Below are positions 24,350 through 33,880 of a stretch of DNA of 64,000 nt, piece after piece. The position numbers and the translations under genes were made by a program. The notes beneath the pieces are model-generated. The model was given only the letters and a program-made list of their open reading frames with translations. It was not told the origin of the DNA and made no database searches. The first letter of the stretch is position 1. Every line of letters starts with the position of its first letter. The DNA is from Deinococcus peraridilitoris DSM 19664. Its GTDB lineage: Bacteria > Deinococcota > Deinococci > Deinococcales > Deinococcaceae. The DNA is taken from contig NC_019793.1 in NCBI RefSeq assembly GCF_000317835.1, positions 2,356,001 to 2,420,000 on the forward strand. The letters are read 5' to 3'.

Positions 24350-27300
24350 TTACTTCCCGACGAACACCGCGGTCGTGAATGCCGGTACGCTGAGCGCGCC
24401 GCTTCGCGCCTGGCTCTGCTTCACCACCGCGTCGCTGGACCGGGCGAGAACCGGGTGCAAGTTGAGCTGCAGACCTTTCAGGCTGGGGTCCGTGACGTTC
24501 ACGGTCTTCGCGCTGGCGTTGAAGACCACCACGATGTCCTTGTAGGCGCCCCCCGGCGCGCCTTTTGCACTGAGTTTCATCACGATCACGCCCGGCGTCT
24601 GGCCGGGGCCGCCGTTCAGGAAGCTGAGGCTCTGCTGCACTTCCTGCGCGCTTGACAGGCGGAAGAGCGGGGAGCTGCCCCGCACCGCGAGCAGCTCGCG
24701 CAGATGGTCCGCGGCGCGCGCGCGCTCGGCGGCGCTGACCTTCAGGGCGGCGTTGCCGAGCAGCGTACGGTAGAGCGGCCAGTTGTCCCTGTTCTTCTCC
24801 GCAATGGGCAGGCCGCGCCCGAAGCCGTTATCGGTGCCCGTCCAGGAAATGGCGTTGAAGTGGTCGCCACTGTTGTAGCTGTCGTTGTCAAAGCTCTTGC
24901 TTCGCAGCAGTTCGTCGCCGGCGTGGAAGAAGGGCAGGCCCTGCCCGAGCGCCACGAGGCTGGTGGCGAGGTTGTGCATGCGCACGCGCTGCGCGCCTGA
25001 AGCGCTCGGGGGCGCCTTGAGCAGCACCGCGTCAAAGAGCGTCTGGTTGTCGTGCGCGCTGGCGTAGTTGATGGTTTCGCGCGGGCTGGCGGCGTAGCCT
25101 GCAGGCGCGCCGTTGTAATCGACGTCCTTGCCGCTGACCGTTCTGCCTTCGGCGTTCACGAAGCGGTAATCGCGCAGGTTGCCGCTGAGGGCAACCTTGA
25201 TCTGGTCGCTGAGGCGCAGCAACTTGGCCTTGTCGGTGTTCTGCGTCTTGCCGTTGGGCAGCGTAAAGAGGCCGGTGGCAAATCCCTGGTCCTGCAGACC
25301 GCCGAAAGGATTGCCGCCCCGGATGGCGTCACGCACGCGGTCGTTGAAGCTTCCGATGCCCTGTCCGTACAAATTGAGCTGCGAGGCGTTCACGCCGCGC
25401 TTGCCCCCCTCGACTTCTCCGAAGTTCCAGCCTTCGCCGTACAGGTAGATCTTCTTGCCGTCCACGCCGTCTTTCTGCAAGGTCAGGCTGTCCAGGGCTT
25501 TGCGGACGTTCTGCATGTTCACGAGCATATGATGACCCATCAGATCGAAGCGGAAGCCGTCGATCTTGTAGTCACGCGCCCAGACCAGCAGCGAGTCGAT
25601 CATCAGCTTTTCCATCATCTTGTGCTCGCTCGCGGTGTTGGCGCAGCAGGTGCTGGTCTCGACGGCGCCGTCGAGGTTCAGGCGGTGGTAGTAGCCGGGC
25701 ACGATCTTGTCGAGCACGCTCTTCTCGCCCTGACCGCTCGCATTGGTGTGGTTGTACACCACGTCCTGCACCACCCGCAGGCCCGCGCCGTTCAGGGCCT
25801 GCACCATGCGGCGGTACTCCAGGGTGCGCTCGGCCTCGTTCACGGCGTAGCTGCCTTCGGGCACGGTGTAGTGAAAGGGGTCATATCCCCAGTTGAAGGG
25901 GTCCTGATCGCGGATGGCGTTCACGGCTGCCTGCTGACCCTCGCCGTTCGGGGGCATCTTGGACAGGTCGCCCGGCGACTTCCAGCTTTTCCTGTCCTCG
26001 TTGATGGTCGCGATGTCAAAGGTCGGCAGCAGGTGCACGGCCTTCAGGCCTGCCGCCGCCAATGAGCGCAAATGCTTCATGCCGTCGCTGTCCGCCTGCG
26101 TGAAGGCGAGGTAGGTGCCGCGCTGCGCCGCGGGAACGCTGGCGTCACGCACGCTGAAGTCGCGCAGGTGCAGTTCGTAGAACGACAGGTCGCTCACGCT
26201 GCGCAGCTCGGGTTTTTTCAGGGCGTCCCAGCCCTGCGGTTTGTGCGCGGCGTCGGCGAGGTTGACCAGGCGGCTGCGGGTACTGTTGAGGCTCAGGCCC
26301 AGCGAGTAGGGGTCGGTCACGAAATTCTTCTCGACCTTCTGGGAAAAGGGGGAGTACACCGTGACCTCGTAGAGGTAAGAGCGGTTTTTCCAGCTCGGGT
26401 CTCCCGCCACGCTCCAGACGCCCTGCGCACTGCGGGTCATGTCGAGCACGCGCGCCTGACCACCGGAGGGGGCCTCAAAAAGGTGCAGTTTCACGCTCTG
26501 TGCGGTGGGCGCCCACAAGCGCAGCGTGGGGGCACTGCCCTTCCACTCCACGCCCAGGGGACCCTGGTAGGCATAGAGGTCGTCAAGCGCGCCGCTGACT
26601 TGCACGCCCGTCGCCTCGACCACCTTGTCGTCGAGGCCCACCGAGGACACCGCGAACTGGCCGCGCAGGATTTCGGGAATGCGCGCCGCTTCCTCCGGGC
26701 GAATCTGCACCAGGGCGTAAGACGCGAGGTGCGGGTATTTGGCTTTGAGTGCGGCGCTCATGCCGCCGTCCAGTGGAATCAGCGGAATGCTGTCGCCGCC
26801 CTCGATGCCCCGTGCGCCCAGCTTGAGTTCTCCTGCCGGGCTGTAGTGCAGGTTGACGAGCGCGCCGTTTTCGGTCAGCCGGGGTTTGACGGCCAGCGTG
26901 TTGCGGTTGAGCCAGTGCGCCTGCGCCTTGGTCAGGTCGCCGATCTGGCGCACGGTGACGTCGGGTTTCTGGGTGAACACCTGATTCTGTCCGGACACGA
27001 TCCACACCTGATTGCCCTGCTCGCGCGACACGCTCTGGTCGGGACCGGGATCTTTTTCGTCACCCTTGTGCACGATGAAATTCAGCTTCTGCCAGTCAGC
27101 CTTGACCGGCACGTCCCAGTAGGCCCCAAAGTCGTTCACACCAGTCTGCGCAAAGGGTTTGGTCCACTCCACGCCCTGAATGGTGGTGTCTCCCCAGATG
27201 TGCAGGCCCCAGTCCTGGTAGTTCCTGTCGGGCCGGAAGTAGTTGACGCGCACGGTGTTTGCCGGGACGGCGGGAGCGGCCTGCACGGGGTTTTTGGTCA

Positions 27301-27652
27301 GCAGCTCGTTCTTGCCGCTGACGATCCAGAATTCTTTTGCCTCGGCGACGTTGGCAAACATGTCCTCGCCAGGATCCTTGGTGTCGCCCTTGTGAATGAT
27401 CAGGCCCAGCTTCTTCGCGTCCGGCTTGAGCTTGACGTCCCAGTACACACCGCTTGCACTTTTGCCGCTCTGGGCCAGCGGCCTGGTCCACTCGACCACC
27501 TCGGTGGTGTCTTCCCAGACGTGCAGGCCCCAGTCCTGATAATCGTGGTCCTCGCGCAGATAGTGAATGCGCGCGCTGCCGCTTAAAATGGGCGGTTGGG
27601 CGGCAGCCGTCGCGGCGAGCGCGAGCGTCATGAGCATGGCCAGTTTGTGCAT
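24350..27652 (-). CDS. pulA: Secreted pullulanase (GH13), debranching alpha-1,6 bonds
   Basis: This 1100-residue protein starts with a signal peptide ([19 protein letters not shown]); AAGGAG precedes the ATG. Two starch-binding PUD/CBM41 repeats follow (residues about 25-115 and 135-225), each with YQDWGLH[VI]W. Next comes a CBM48-like domain (about 370-460), then the GH13 catalytic barrel with the pullulanase marker [10 protein letters not shown]. The catalytic residues are the nucleophile Asp in DGFRFDLMG (about 703), the acid/base Glu in YGEGWNF (about 740) and Asp in [10 protein letters not shown] (about 867). The C-terminal 100 residues form a beta domain. It hydrolyses alpha-1,6 branches of pullulan, starch or glycogen outside the cytoplasm. 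Divergent from the riboflavin operon; two dyads lie in the shared promoter region. Confidence 0.95.
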   Translation of the reverse strand: MHKLAMLMTLALAATAAAQPPILSGSARIHYLREDHDYQDWGLHVWEDTTEVVEWTRPLAQSGKSASGVYWDVKLKPDAKKLGLIIHKGDTKDPGEDMFANVAEAKEFWIVSGKNELLTKNPVQAAPAVPANTVRVNYFRPDRNYQDWGLHIWGDTTIQGVEWTKPFAQTGVNDFGAYWDVPVKADWQKLNFIVHKGDEKDPGPDQSVSREQGNQVWIVSGQNQVFTQKPDVTVRQIGDLTKAQAHWLNRNTLAVKPRLTENGALVNLHYSPAGELKLGARGIEGGDSIPLIPLDGGMSAALKAKYPHLASYALVQIRPEEAARIPEILRGQFAVSSVGLDDKVVEATGVQVSGALDDLYAYQGPLGVEWKGSAPTLRLWAPTAQSVKLHLFEAPSGGQARVLDMTRSAQGVWSVAGDPSWKNRSYLYEVTVYSPFSQKVEKNFVTDPYSLGLSLNSTRSRLVNLADAAHKPQGWDALKKPELRSVSDLSFYELHLRDFSVRDASVPAAQRGTYLAFTQADSDGMKHLRSLAAAGLKAVHLLPTFDIATINEDRKSWKSPGDLSKMPPNGEGQQAAVNAIRDQDPFNWGYDPFHYTVPEGSYAVNEAERTLEYRRMVQALNGAGLRVVQDVVYNHTNASGQGEKSVLDKIVPGYYHRLNLDGAVETSTCCANTASEHKMMEKLMIDSLLVWARDYKIDGFRFDLMGHHMLVNMQNVRKALDSLTLQKDGVDGKKIYLYGEGWNFGEVEGGKRGVNASQLNLYGQGIGSFNDRVRDAIRGGNPFGGLQDQGFATGLFTLPNGKTQNTDKAKLLRLSDQIKVALSGNLRDYRFVNAEGRTVSGKDVDYNGAPAGYAASPRETINYASAHDNQTLFDAVLLKAPPSASGAQRVRMHNLATSLVALGQGLPFFHAGDELLRSKSFDNDSYNSGDHFNAISWTGTDNGFGRGLPIAEKNRDNWPLYRTLLGNAALKVSAAERARAADHLRELLAVRGSSPLFRLSSAQEVQQSLSFLNGGPGQTPGVIVMKLSAKGAPGGAYKDIVVVFNASAKTVNVTDPSLKGLQLNLHPVLARSSDAVVKQSQARSGALSVPAFTTAVFVGK

Positions 27653-27685
27653 TGGGTCTCCTTGTCGGGCAGTTCGCACCATCTT

Positions 27686-27701
27686 ACGGAATCGCTTCCG
27701 T
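27686..27701. promoter_or_regulatory. Operator-like perfect dyad upstream of pulA
   Basis: ACGGAA-TCGC-TTCCGT is a perfect 6-bp dyad around a central CG, located 34-49 bases before the pullulanase ATG. Position and central CG fit a LacI/MalR-type operator. A T-run follows it on the plus strand, so a small hairpin is an alternative reading. Confidence 0.45.
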
Positions 27702-27793
27702 TTTTGGCGAGCGCACCACGGGGACCGGTTTCCGAAGCTTCACCTTTTTGTCATCACGGCGAGCCCTGCATTCGGGGAGTACCCCGATGAGTG

Positions 27794-27814
27794 ACGCTAT
27801 TGATTCCATAGCGT
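27794..27814. promoter_or_regulatory. Second dyad in the pulA-rib divergent promoter region
   Basis: ACGCTAT, a 7-base spacer TGATTCC, then ATAGCGT form a perfect 7-bp inverted repeat between pulA and the FMN riboswitch. It could be a protein-binding site for either gene. Confidence 0.4.
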
Positions 27815-27871
27815 GAGTTGGGCAACATGTCCGCCCCACCGGGCACGCTACAGTAAACGTGGCGCAAGCCA

Positions 27872-28056
<185 letters not shown>

Positions 28057-28058
28057 GA

Positions 28059-28083
28059 GTCAACCCGCACCCGGCGGGTTGAC
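28059..28083 (+). promoter_or_regulatory. Expression-platform hairpin of the FMN riboswitch
   Basis: GTCAACCCGC / GCGGGTTGAC is a perfect 10-bp stem with a 5-base loop, starting 2-3 bases after the aptamer and ending 7 bases before the GTG start of ribD. No T-run follows, so translational control of ribD initiation fits better than termination. Confidence 0.65.
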
Positions 28084-28090
28084 GTCGAGC

Positions 28091-29239
28091 GTGTATAGAA
28101 CCAGAGAACACCAAGGACAGGGTCCCCCCGACATTCCCGGCCATCCTCACGACGAGGAATTTATGCGCGCGGCATTGGGTCAGGCCGCGCGCGGACTGGG
28201 ACGCACTTCGCCCAATCCCAGCGTCGGCTGCGTGGTCGTGCGGGAAGGTGAGATCGTCGGGCGCGGGTTTCACCCTAAGGCCGGCGAGCCGCACGCGGAA
28301 GTCTTCGCGCTGCGTGAGGCGGCCGAGCGCGCGCGCGGCGCGACAGCCTACGTCACGCTCGAACCCTGCAGCCACTTCGGACGCACCCCGCCCTGTGCGG
28401 ACGCCCTGATCGCTGCGGGCGTGCGCCGCGTGGTCGTGGCGGCGCTCGACCCCAATCCGCGGGTGGCGGGTCGGGGCGTGCGGAAATTGCGCGAGGCGGA
28501 CATCGAGGTCTCGGTGGGCGTGCTGCAGGACGAGGCCGCACGCCAGCAGGCCGGGTTTCGCAGCCTGATCACGCGCGCGCGGCCCTGGACAGTGCTCAAG
28601 TACGCCATGACCCTCGACGGCACCATCGCCACCCGCAGCGGCGACAGCCGCTGGGTCTCCTCGGAGGAGGCGCGCACGCTGGTGCACCGCTGGCGTGACG
28701 AGCTCGACGCCGTTGCGGTGGGCGCCCAGACGGTGCTGACTGATGACCCGCAGCTCACCACGCGTGGTGTGCCCGGCGGGCGCGACGCGCGCCGTGTGGT
28801 GTTCGACCGGCGCGGCCGCGTGCCCGCCGCCGCGCGCACCCTGGGGCCGGGCAGCGTCCTGGTGACCTCGGCGCAGACCGACCCGCGGCCGTTCGAGGCT
28901 TACGGCACCACCGTGATCGCCCATGAGGATTTGCCGGGCGCCCTGCGCGCCCTGGGCGAACTCGACATTGCCAGCGTGCTGCTGGAGGGTGGGCCGGTTC
29001 TGGCAGGCGCATTCCTGGAAGCCGATCTGGTCGACGAGGTGCGGGTGTTCGTCGCGCCGAAGCTGCTGGGCGCCGGACAAAGTCCGCTCGGGGGGCCGCT
29101 GCATGACTTCATGGCGCAGGCCCGCGAGCTGCAGGGCGTCCGCACGGAAACGGTCGGTCATGACGTGTTGATCCGCGGTTTTCTGCATCCCCTGCCGACC
29201 GTATCCACCCTCACCCCCGAAGAAATCCAGACCATCTGA
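28091..29239 (+). CDS. ribD: Bifunctional riboflavin biosynthesis deaminase/reductase
   Basis: This protein of about 382 residues carries out steps two and three of riboflavin synthesis. The N-terminal cytidine-deaminase-like domain has the zinc motif HAEVFAL and PCSHFGRTPPC. The C-terminal reductase domain (from about residue 170) has TLDGTIATRSGDSRWVSSEEAR and GAQTVLTDDPQLT. The GTG at 28091 is chosen since the conserved family start (DEEFMRAAL) lies just after residue 20; the ATG at 28163 would cut into it, giving 358 residues. It is the first gene of the operon, under the FMN riboswitch, and ends 36 bases before ribE. Confidence 0.93.
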   Translation: MYRTREHQGQGPPDIPGHPHDEEFMRAALGQAARGLGRTSPNPSVGCVVVREGEIVGRGFHPKAGEPHAEVFALREAAERARGATAYVTLEPCSHFGRTPPCADALIAAGVRRVVVAALDPNPRVAGRGVRKLREADIEVSVGVLQDEAARQQAGFRSLITRARPWTVLKYAMTLDGTIATRSGDSRWVSSEEARTLVHRWRDELDAVAVGAQTVLTDDPQLTTRGVPGGRDARRVVFDRRGRVPAAARTLGPGSVLVTSAQTDPRPFEAYGTTVIAHEDLPGALRALGELDIASVLLEGGPVLAGAFLEADLVDEVRVFVAPKLLGAGQSPLGGPLHDFMAQARELQGVRTETVGHDVLIRGFLHPLPTVSTLTPEEIQTI

Positions 29240-29275
29240 GTGTTTGCTGCCCGCTGTGGCAGTTCAAGGAGCAGC

Positions 29276-29914
29276 ATGTTCACAGGCATCATCGAACAGA
29301 CCGGCCGCGTTTCGCGCGCTATAGAGGACGGCGGAAACCTCCGCCTGACCGTCGCCCCCCAACAGATGTGGACGGACGTGGAGCTCGGCGAGAGCGTTGC
29401 CGTAAACGGCGCCTGCCTCACCGTCACCGAATGGACCGCGCAGGACTTCACGGTGGAACTGTCGCGCGAAACCGTCGCCAAGACCGCGCCGTGCTATACG
29501 GTGGGCGCCCTGGTCAACCTGGAGCGCGCCATGCGCCTGGGCGCCCGCGTGGGCGGGCACCTCGTCAGCGGGCACGTGGACGGCACCGGCGAGATCGTCT
29601 CCATCGACGCTCAGGGTGGCGCCTACGTCATCCGGGTGCGCGCTCCGCGTTCGCTCGCCGGGTACCTGGTTCCCAAGGGCTCGATCACGGTGGACGGCGT
29701 GAGCCTTACCCTGGTGGACGTGGGCGGCCCGGCGGGGTCTCGCCCCGACCTTGCGCCTCACGAATTCACCCTCTGGCTGGTGCCGCACACCCTGCAGGTC
29801 ACCAGTTTGCAGCACTGGAAGGCAGGAGACAGCGTGAACCTCGAAGCCGATCAGCTGGCCAAATACGTCGAACGCCTGCTGGCGGTGCGTGAACTGCAGG
29901 AGGTGGGCGCGTGA
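29276..29914 (+). CDS. ribE: Riboflavin synthase alpha chain
   Basis: This 212-residue protein consists of two similar beta-barrel domains that bind lumazine and catalyse dismutation to riboflavin. The hallmark N-terminus [12 protein letters not shown] is complete, and the repeat half begins [28 protein letters not shown] lies 4-9 bases before the ATG at 29276. The stop codon overlaps the GTG of ribBA by the sequence GTGA, indicating coupled translation. Confidence 0.96.
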   Translation: MFTGIIEQTGRVSRAIEDGGNLRLTVAPQQMWTDVELGESVAVNGACLTVTEWTAQDFTVELSRETVAKTAPCYTVGALVNLERAMRLGARVGGHLVSGHVDGTGEIVSIDAQGGAYVIRVRAPRSLAGYLVPKGSITVDGVSLTLVDVGGPAGSRPDLAPHEFTLWLVPHTLQVTSLQHWKAGDSVNLEADQLAKYVERLLAVRELQEVGA

Positions 29915-31098
29915 GCTTCGCTTCGGTTCAGGAGCTGCTCGCCGAGCTGCGCGCGGGCCGTCCGGTCATTCTGGTCGACGACGAGTCGCGCGAGAACGAG
30001 GGCGACCTGGTGATCAGCGCCGCGCACGCCACCCCGCACTGGGTCAACTTCATGGCGCGCGAGGGCCGCGGGCTGATCTGCCTCGCGCTTTCCGAGGAGC
30101 GTGCCCGGACGCTCGGATTGACGCCCATGGTGAACGTCAACAGCGACCCCAACGGCACGGCCTTCACGGTCAGCGTCGACCATGTCAGCAACACCACCGG
30201 CATCAGCGCCTTCGACCGCGCCGCGACCATCGCGGCCGTGATCGATCCGCAGGCGCAGCCTGCGGATTTCCGCCGTCCCGGCCACATCTTTCCGCTGGTG
30301 GCGCGCAAGGGAGGCGTGCTGCGCCGCGCCGGGCACACCGAAGCGGCCGTCGACCTCGCGCGCCTTGCTGGTCACGCGGGGGCCGGGGTCATCTGCGAGA
30401 TCATGAGCGACGACGGCACCATGTCACGCCTGCCCGAACTGCTTCTTTTTGCCGAGAAGCACGACCTCAAGGTGGGCTCGATTGCCGACCTGATCGCCTA
30501 CCGCCTGCAATTCGACGGCTTTGTCCAGAAAGTCGCGGAAGCTGACCTGCCCACCGCCTACGGCCACTTTCGTCTGGTGGGATTCGAGGACACCCTCACC
30601 GGCGCCGAGCACGTCGCACTGGTGAAAGGAGAGGTAACGCCCGAACCGATTCTGGTGCGGGTGCACAGCGAATGCCTCACGGGAGACGGTCTGCACAGCC
30701 TGCGCTGCGACTGCGGCGCGCAGCGTGACGCGGCCCTTGCGGCCATCGCCGAGGAGGGACGGGGCATCCTGATTTACCTGCGTCAGGAAGGACGCGGCAT
30801 CGGCCTGCTCAACAAGATTCGTGCCTACGCCCTGCAGGACGCGGGGGCAGATACGGTCGAGGCAAATCTGCAGCTGGGCTTTCCGGCCGACGCGCGAGAT
30901 TTCGGTCTGGGCGCGCAGATGCTCACTCAGCTCGGTGCGCGTCAACTGCGGGTACTGACCAACAACCCGCGCAAGCTGCACTCCCTCAGAGGCTTTGGCC
31001 TGGAGATCGTGGAACGCGTGGCGCTGCACTCCGGACACAACGAACACAACCAGCGTTACCTGAACACCAAAGCCGAGAAACTCGGCCACCTGCTGTAA
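29911..31098 (+). CDS. ribBA: Bifunctional DHBP synthase / GTP cyclohydrolase II
   Basis: This 395-residue protein produces both precursors of riboflavin. The N-terminal 200 residues are 3,4-dihydroxy-2-butanone-4-phosphate synthase with the acidic site [12 protein letters not shown] and the [17 protein letters not shown] motif. The C-terminal half is GTP cyclohydrolase II with the zinc cysteines in [19 protein letters not shown], then [11 protein letters not shown] and [15 protein letters not shown] start at 29911 overlaps the ribE stop (GTGA). A hairpin separates it from ribH. Confidence 0.97.
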   Translation: MSFASVQELLAELRAGRPVILVDDESRENEGDLVISAAHATPHWVNFMAREGRGLICLALSEERARTLGLTPMVNVNSDPNGTAFTVSVDHVSNTTGISAFDRAATIAAVIDPQAQPADFRRPGHIFPLVARKGGVLRRAGHTEAAVDLARLAGHAGAGVICEIMSDDGTMSRLPELLLFAEKHDLKVGSIADLIAYRLQFDGFVQKVAEADLPTAYGHFRLVGFEDTLTGAEHVALVKGEVTPEPILVRVHSECLTGDGLHSLRCDCGAQRDAALAAIAEEGRGILIYLRQEGRGIGLLNKIRAYALQDAGADTVEANLQLGFPADARDFGLGAQMLTQLGARQLRVLTNNPRKLHSLRGFGLEIVERVALHSGHNEHNQRYLNTKAEKLGHLL

Positions 31099-31110
31099 CC
31101 TCATTTCAGT

Positions 31111-31137
31111 GCGGGCCAGACGTGTTGTCTGGCCCGC
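31111..31137 (+). terminator. Intra-operon hairpin between ribBA and ribH
   Basis: GCGGGCCAGAC / GTCTGGCCCGC is a perfect 11-bp stem with a 5-base loop, starting 12 bases after the ribBA stop and ending 4 bases before the ribH ribosome site (AAGGAG). It may attenuate transcription into ribH or protect the upstream RNA. Confidence 0.6.
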
Positions 31138-31152
31138 CTTCAAGGAGCACTC

Positions 31153-31617
31153 ATGCAACGAATCGAAGCCACCCTGCTCGCCACCGACCTGAAGCTGGCC
31201 ATCGTCAATACCCGCTGGAATCACTTCATCGTCGACCGTCTTGTCGAGGGGGCCGTGTCTGCCTTTGTGCAGCATGGTGGAAACCAGGAAAACCTGGCCC
31301 TGGTGACCGCGCCTGGTTCCTTCGAGGTGCCACTGCTGGCCAAGAAACTGGCGCAGAGCGGTCGCTACGACGGTGTGGTCTGCCTGGGAGCCGTCATCAA
31401 GGGCGCCACCGACCATTACGACTTCGTGGCAGGCAACGCCGCTTCGGGGCTGGCGAGCGTCTCGCTGGACACCCTGATTCCGGTGGCGTTCGGCATCCTG
31501 ACCACTGACAGCATCGAGCAGGCCATCGAGCGGGCCGGCACCAAGGCAGGGAACAAAGGGGCCGAGGCCGTACTCGCTGTAATCGAGACGGCCAACCTGC
31601 TGCGGCAACTTGGCTGA
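31153..31617 (+). CDS. ribH: Lumazine synthase (riboflavin synthase beta chain)
   Basis: This 154-residue protein forms the icosahedral lumazine synthase, condensing dihydroxybutanone phosphate with the pyrimidinedione. Motifs: TRWNHFIVDRLVEGA, APGSFEVPLLAKKLAQSG, CLGAVIKGATDHYDFV (with the catalytic His), and FGILTTDSIEQAIERAGTKAGNKG. A ribosome site AAGGAG lies before the ATG. It is the last gene of the riboflavin operon. Confidence 0.97.
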   Translation: MQRIEATLLATDLKLAIVNTRWNHFIVDRLVEGAVSAFVQHGGNQENLALVTAPGSFEVPLLAKKLAQSGRYDGVVCLGAVIKGATDHYDFVAGNAASGLASVSLDTLIPVAFGILTTDSIEQAIERAGTKAGNKGAEAVLAVIETANLLRQLG

Positions 31618-31846
31618 TCGCTGGGTAAAACTGCAGGCACCAGCCCGACAACAGCGGCTGTGAGACAGACGCTCTTCAAGCTTGCTGGCACGGTCCGGGC
31701 AACTGGCAGCGTGAGCGGACGCCTGCCTTCAGCTGCTCCAAAAGAACACTTCACATAACCTTCAGATGAGCCCCTTGTAAGAAGCTGGTGACAGCAGCCT
31801 TTTTAACCTGAGGACAGTCGTACCGCCCAGAAAAGGAGCGCATCTG

Positions 31847-31957
31847 ATGGACATGGCAATCGACGGTCGAATGATTTTCGTGTTGTCGTCTCTGCACGTC
31901 CAGGTGTCACCGGTGATCGCCCGGATCTCGCGTTCAAGCGAGCGAGGCGTTCGGTGA
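31847..31957 (+). CDS. Possible 36-residue small ORF coupled to the receiver-like gene
   Basis: The frame starts at an ATG with AAAAGGAG 8 bases upstream and ends with a TGA that overlaps the GTG start of the following gene (GTGA, 31954-31957). The product begins MDMAIDGRMIFVL and has no known family. The interval 31618-31846 between ribH and this frame contains no other gene that I can support. Confidence 0.35.
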   Translation: MDMAIDGRMIFVLSSLHVQVSPVIARISRSSERGVR

Positions 31958-32472
31958 CAGGCCATCTTCTCAGCCGGAAGCGCAGTACAGGCTTCAGCCA
32001 CACCGGGCCCGACCTTCTGGCCGCCGGTGACGGACAAGGCGGCCGCCCGGTGTTGACGCAGGTCAACCACGCGCTGCCAGGGCAGTCTCTCCGAGTTGCC
32101 GGACAGGTGCTGTGCGCAGATCCGGGAAGGCTCGATACCTTGTTGTTGCAGGAAGTCTGCGAGTTGCAAGGCTCCTGTGTGGACATCGTGGCTGCCCCTG
32201 ACGTTGCAGAGGTCAGGCGTCTCTTGCAGGAAGGCAACGTTCAGCTGGTCCTGGTGAGCCCTTCCCTTCATGATGTGTCCTGGGAGGGACTGGTCAGTGA
32301 CTTGTGTGCTTTGCACGCGGTCCCGATCTGGGTCTGGGGCGGTCACGCACATCCCAAAGAACGCCAGCGTGCCCTGGCTGCAGGCGCCGCCGCTTATCAT
32401 GACAAACCGCACGATATCGAAGGGTACAAAACGCTGCTCCGGGAAATCGAGCGGGTGGTTGAGCCCCGGTAA
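31954..32472 (+). CDS. Degenerate receiver-domain protein
   Basis: This 172-residue protein resembles a response-regulator receiver over residues about 50-170 (VLCADPGRLDTLLLQEV ... AGAAAYHDKPHDIEGYKTLLREIERVV), keeping the conserved Lys-Pro near the end. At the usual phospho-acceptor place it reads LVLVSPSLHD, so the accepting Asp appears replaced by Ser; phosphorylation is unlikely. The N-terminal 45 residues are arginine- and glycine-rich and less convincing; an internal GTG at 32050 could be the start. It may act as a protein-binding pseudo-receiver. There is no associated output domain. Confidence 0.5.
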   Translation: MTGHLLSRKRSTGFSHTGPDLLAAGDGQGGRPVLTQVNHALPGQSLRVAGQVLCADPGRLDTLLLQEVCELQGSCVDIVAAPDVAEVRRLLQEGNVQLVLVSPSLHDVSWEGLVSDLCALHAVPIWVWGGHAHPKERQRALAAGAAAYHDKPHDIEGYKTLLREIERVVEPR

Positions 32473-32535
32473 GATCTCCCGCCAGGTGGGCGGCCGTCCT
32501 GTAACGCGCGACCAAACGCCCGTTTCCCGGTCCGC

Positions 32536-32541
32536 TACCTT
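32536..32541 (+). promoter_or_regulatory. Leaderless-type -10 element for ygfZ
   Basis: TACCTT ends 6 bases before the ATG at 32548, without a ribosome site between. Confidence 0.4.
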
Positions 32542-32547
32542 GACATC

Positions 32548-33429
32548 ATGAACTTCACCCGCCTTCCCAGTTCTGCTCTGCAACTGACCGGTACCGACCG
32601 ACTGGACTTCGTGCAGGGTCAGATGACGGGCGACCTCAAACGCGCGCCCGTGCCAGGCATGGTGCCGGCCCTCTTTCTCAACGTGCGTGGTCAGATCGAG
32701 TTCTTCGCGCGGGTCTACCGGCGTCCGGACGACGTGTACCTGCACCTTGCCGAGGGTGAGGCGGTGGCGCTGCAGGCCCGGCTGCGCCGCTACATCATCT
32801 TCGACCAGGTCGAAATCGAGGACCTCGGTGAGACGCTCACCACCCTGCACGTGTGGTCGCAGGATTTTCCCAACTGGGACAGTGCGGGGGCGGACGTGCA
32901 GCAGTTCGAGCTGGCCGGTGGCAGCGTGCTGGGCGCGCGCGTGAACCGCACGGGGCAGTTGGGCGTGGATCTGCACGTGCTGACCCGGCAGCTGGGCGCG
33001 GTGCTGGCAGCGCTGGGAGGCGTCGAACGTTCTTTCGAACATCTGGAGCGGGCGCGGGTGCTGGCGGGTCTGGCCGACACGACGCGGGACCGCTGGCAGG
33101 GCAGCCTGCTGCAGGAGGTTGGCCTGGATGACGCGATCTCGTACCGCAAGGGGTGTTATGTCGGGCAGGAAATCATGGCCCGCCTGGAGGCGCGCGGCAA
33201 CACCCGTTCACGGCTGGCGGCGCTGGAAGGCGAGGACCTGCCGTCGTATTCCGAGGTCGTCTTCAACGGAAAGGTCGTCGGACAGAGCGGACACTCGGTG
33301 GGTGAGCGGGTGCTGGTGAAGCTTCGCAAGGAAGTCGAGCTGGGCAGCGAGGTACAGGTGGGCGGAGTCACGGCGCGTGTCACCGAAGCCAGAGCCCCGG
33401 TCGTGGCGTCGTTCGAGCCCGGCAGGTAA
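32548..33429 (+). CDS. ygfZ: YgfZ/GcvT-type folate-binding protein
   Basis: This 293-residue protein belongs to the GcvT-like YgfZ family, folate-dependent proteins that help build or repair certain iron-sulphur enzymes. The defining motif K-G-C-Y-x-G-Q-E is present ([19 protein letters not shown] at about residue 200), and the N-terminal [14 protein letters not shown] is typical. The C-terminal part is a barrel-like domain. It is followed 2 bases later by a membrane-protein gene in the same operon. Confidence 0.93.
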   Translation: MNFTRLPSSALQLTGTDRLDFVQGQMTGDLKRAPVPGMVPALFLNVRGQIEFFARVYRRPDDVYLHLAEGEAVALQARLRRYIIFDQVEIEDLGETLTTLHVWSQDFPNWDSAGADVQQFELAGGSVLGARVNRTGQLGVDLHVLTRQLGAVLAALGGVERSFEHLERARVLAGLADTTRDRWQGSLLQEVGLDDAISYRKGCYVGQEIMARLEARGNTRSRLAALEGEDLPSYSEVVFNGKVVGQSGHSVGERVLVKLRKEVELGSEVQVGGVTARVTEARAPVVASFEPGR

Positions 33430-33431
33430 CG

Positions 33432-33866
33432 GTGAACGCGGCCAACTCCGGGCGGACCGGGCTGTTCGGGCGTCTGCGCAGCCTGGGCAAATCACCTGAT
33501 CCTGCTCAGGTGCGTGCGGCCCTGCGGGAGGCTTACCTGACGGCCTTTGGGTTGCTGGCAGCGCCAGGCCTGCTGCTGGGCCTGATGTTCGGCCGGGCTT
33601 TGCGTCTGGATGGCGCTTTTGTGATCGTGCTGCTCGTGCTGGCTGCGCTGCTGGCCCTGCTGGCCATCTGGCTGGCCGCGCGCGGAAAAGCCCAGGAAGA
33701 GACGCCGCTGGCGGGTGCGGTGCGGGCTTGTTTTCAGCTCGTGGCGGCGCCCGCCGTTCCGTTTCTGATGGGTTGCGCGCTGCTGGGTCAGGCAAGTGCG
33801 GTCATGGCGCTGTGGAGTCTCGCGCTGCTGATCTTCATGGTAGGTTTTTGGCTGTCGCGTCCCTGA
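33432..33866 (+). CDS. Four-helix membrane protein of unknown function
   Basis: This 144-residue protein has four hydrophobic helices (about residues 38-57, 65-85, 95-115, 121-141) after a 35-residue positively charged N-terminus. The GTG start comes 2 bases after the ygfZ stop, so it is probably translated with it. No family was recognised. Confidence 0.75.
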   Translation: MNAANSGRTGLFGRLRSLGKSPDPAQVRAALREAYLTAFGLLAAPGLLLGLMFGRALRLDGAFVIVLLVLAALLALLAIWLAARGKAQEETPLAGAVRACFQLVAAPAVPFLMGCALLGQASAVMALWSLALLIFMVGFWLSRP

Positions 33867-33880
33867 GGCCGGCCCCTGTC

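Noticed and set aside
27849..27854. TACAGT as the -10 of the riboflavin operon
   Set aside because: Position is plausible but no -35 at correct spacing was found, so it is not listed as a feature.
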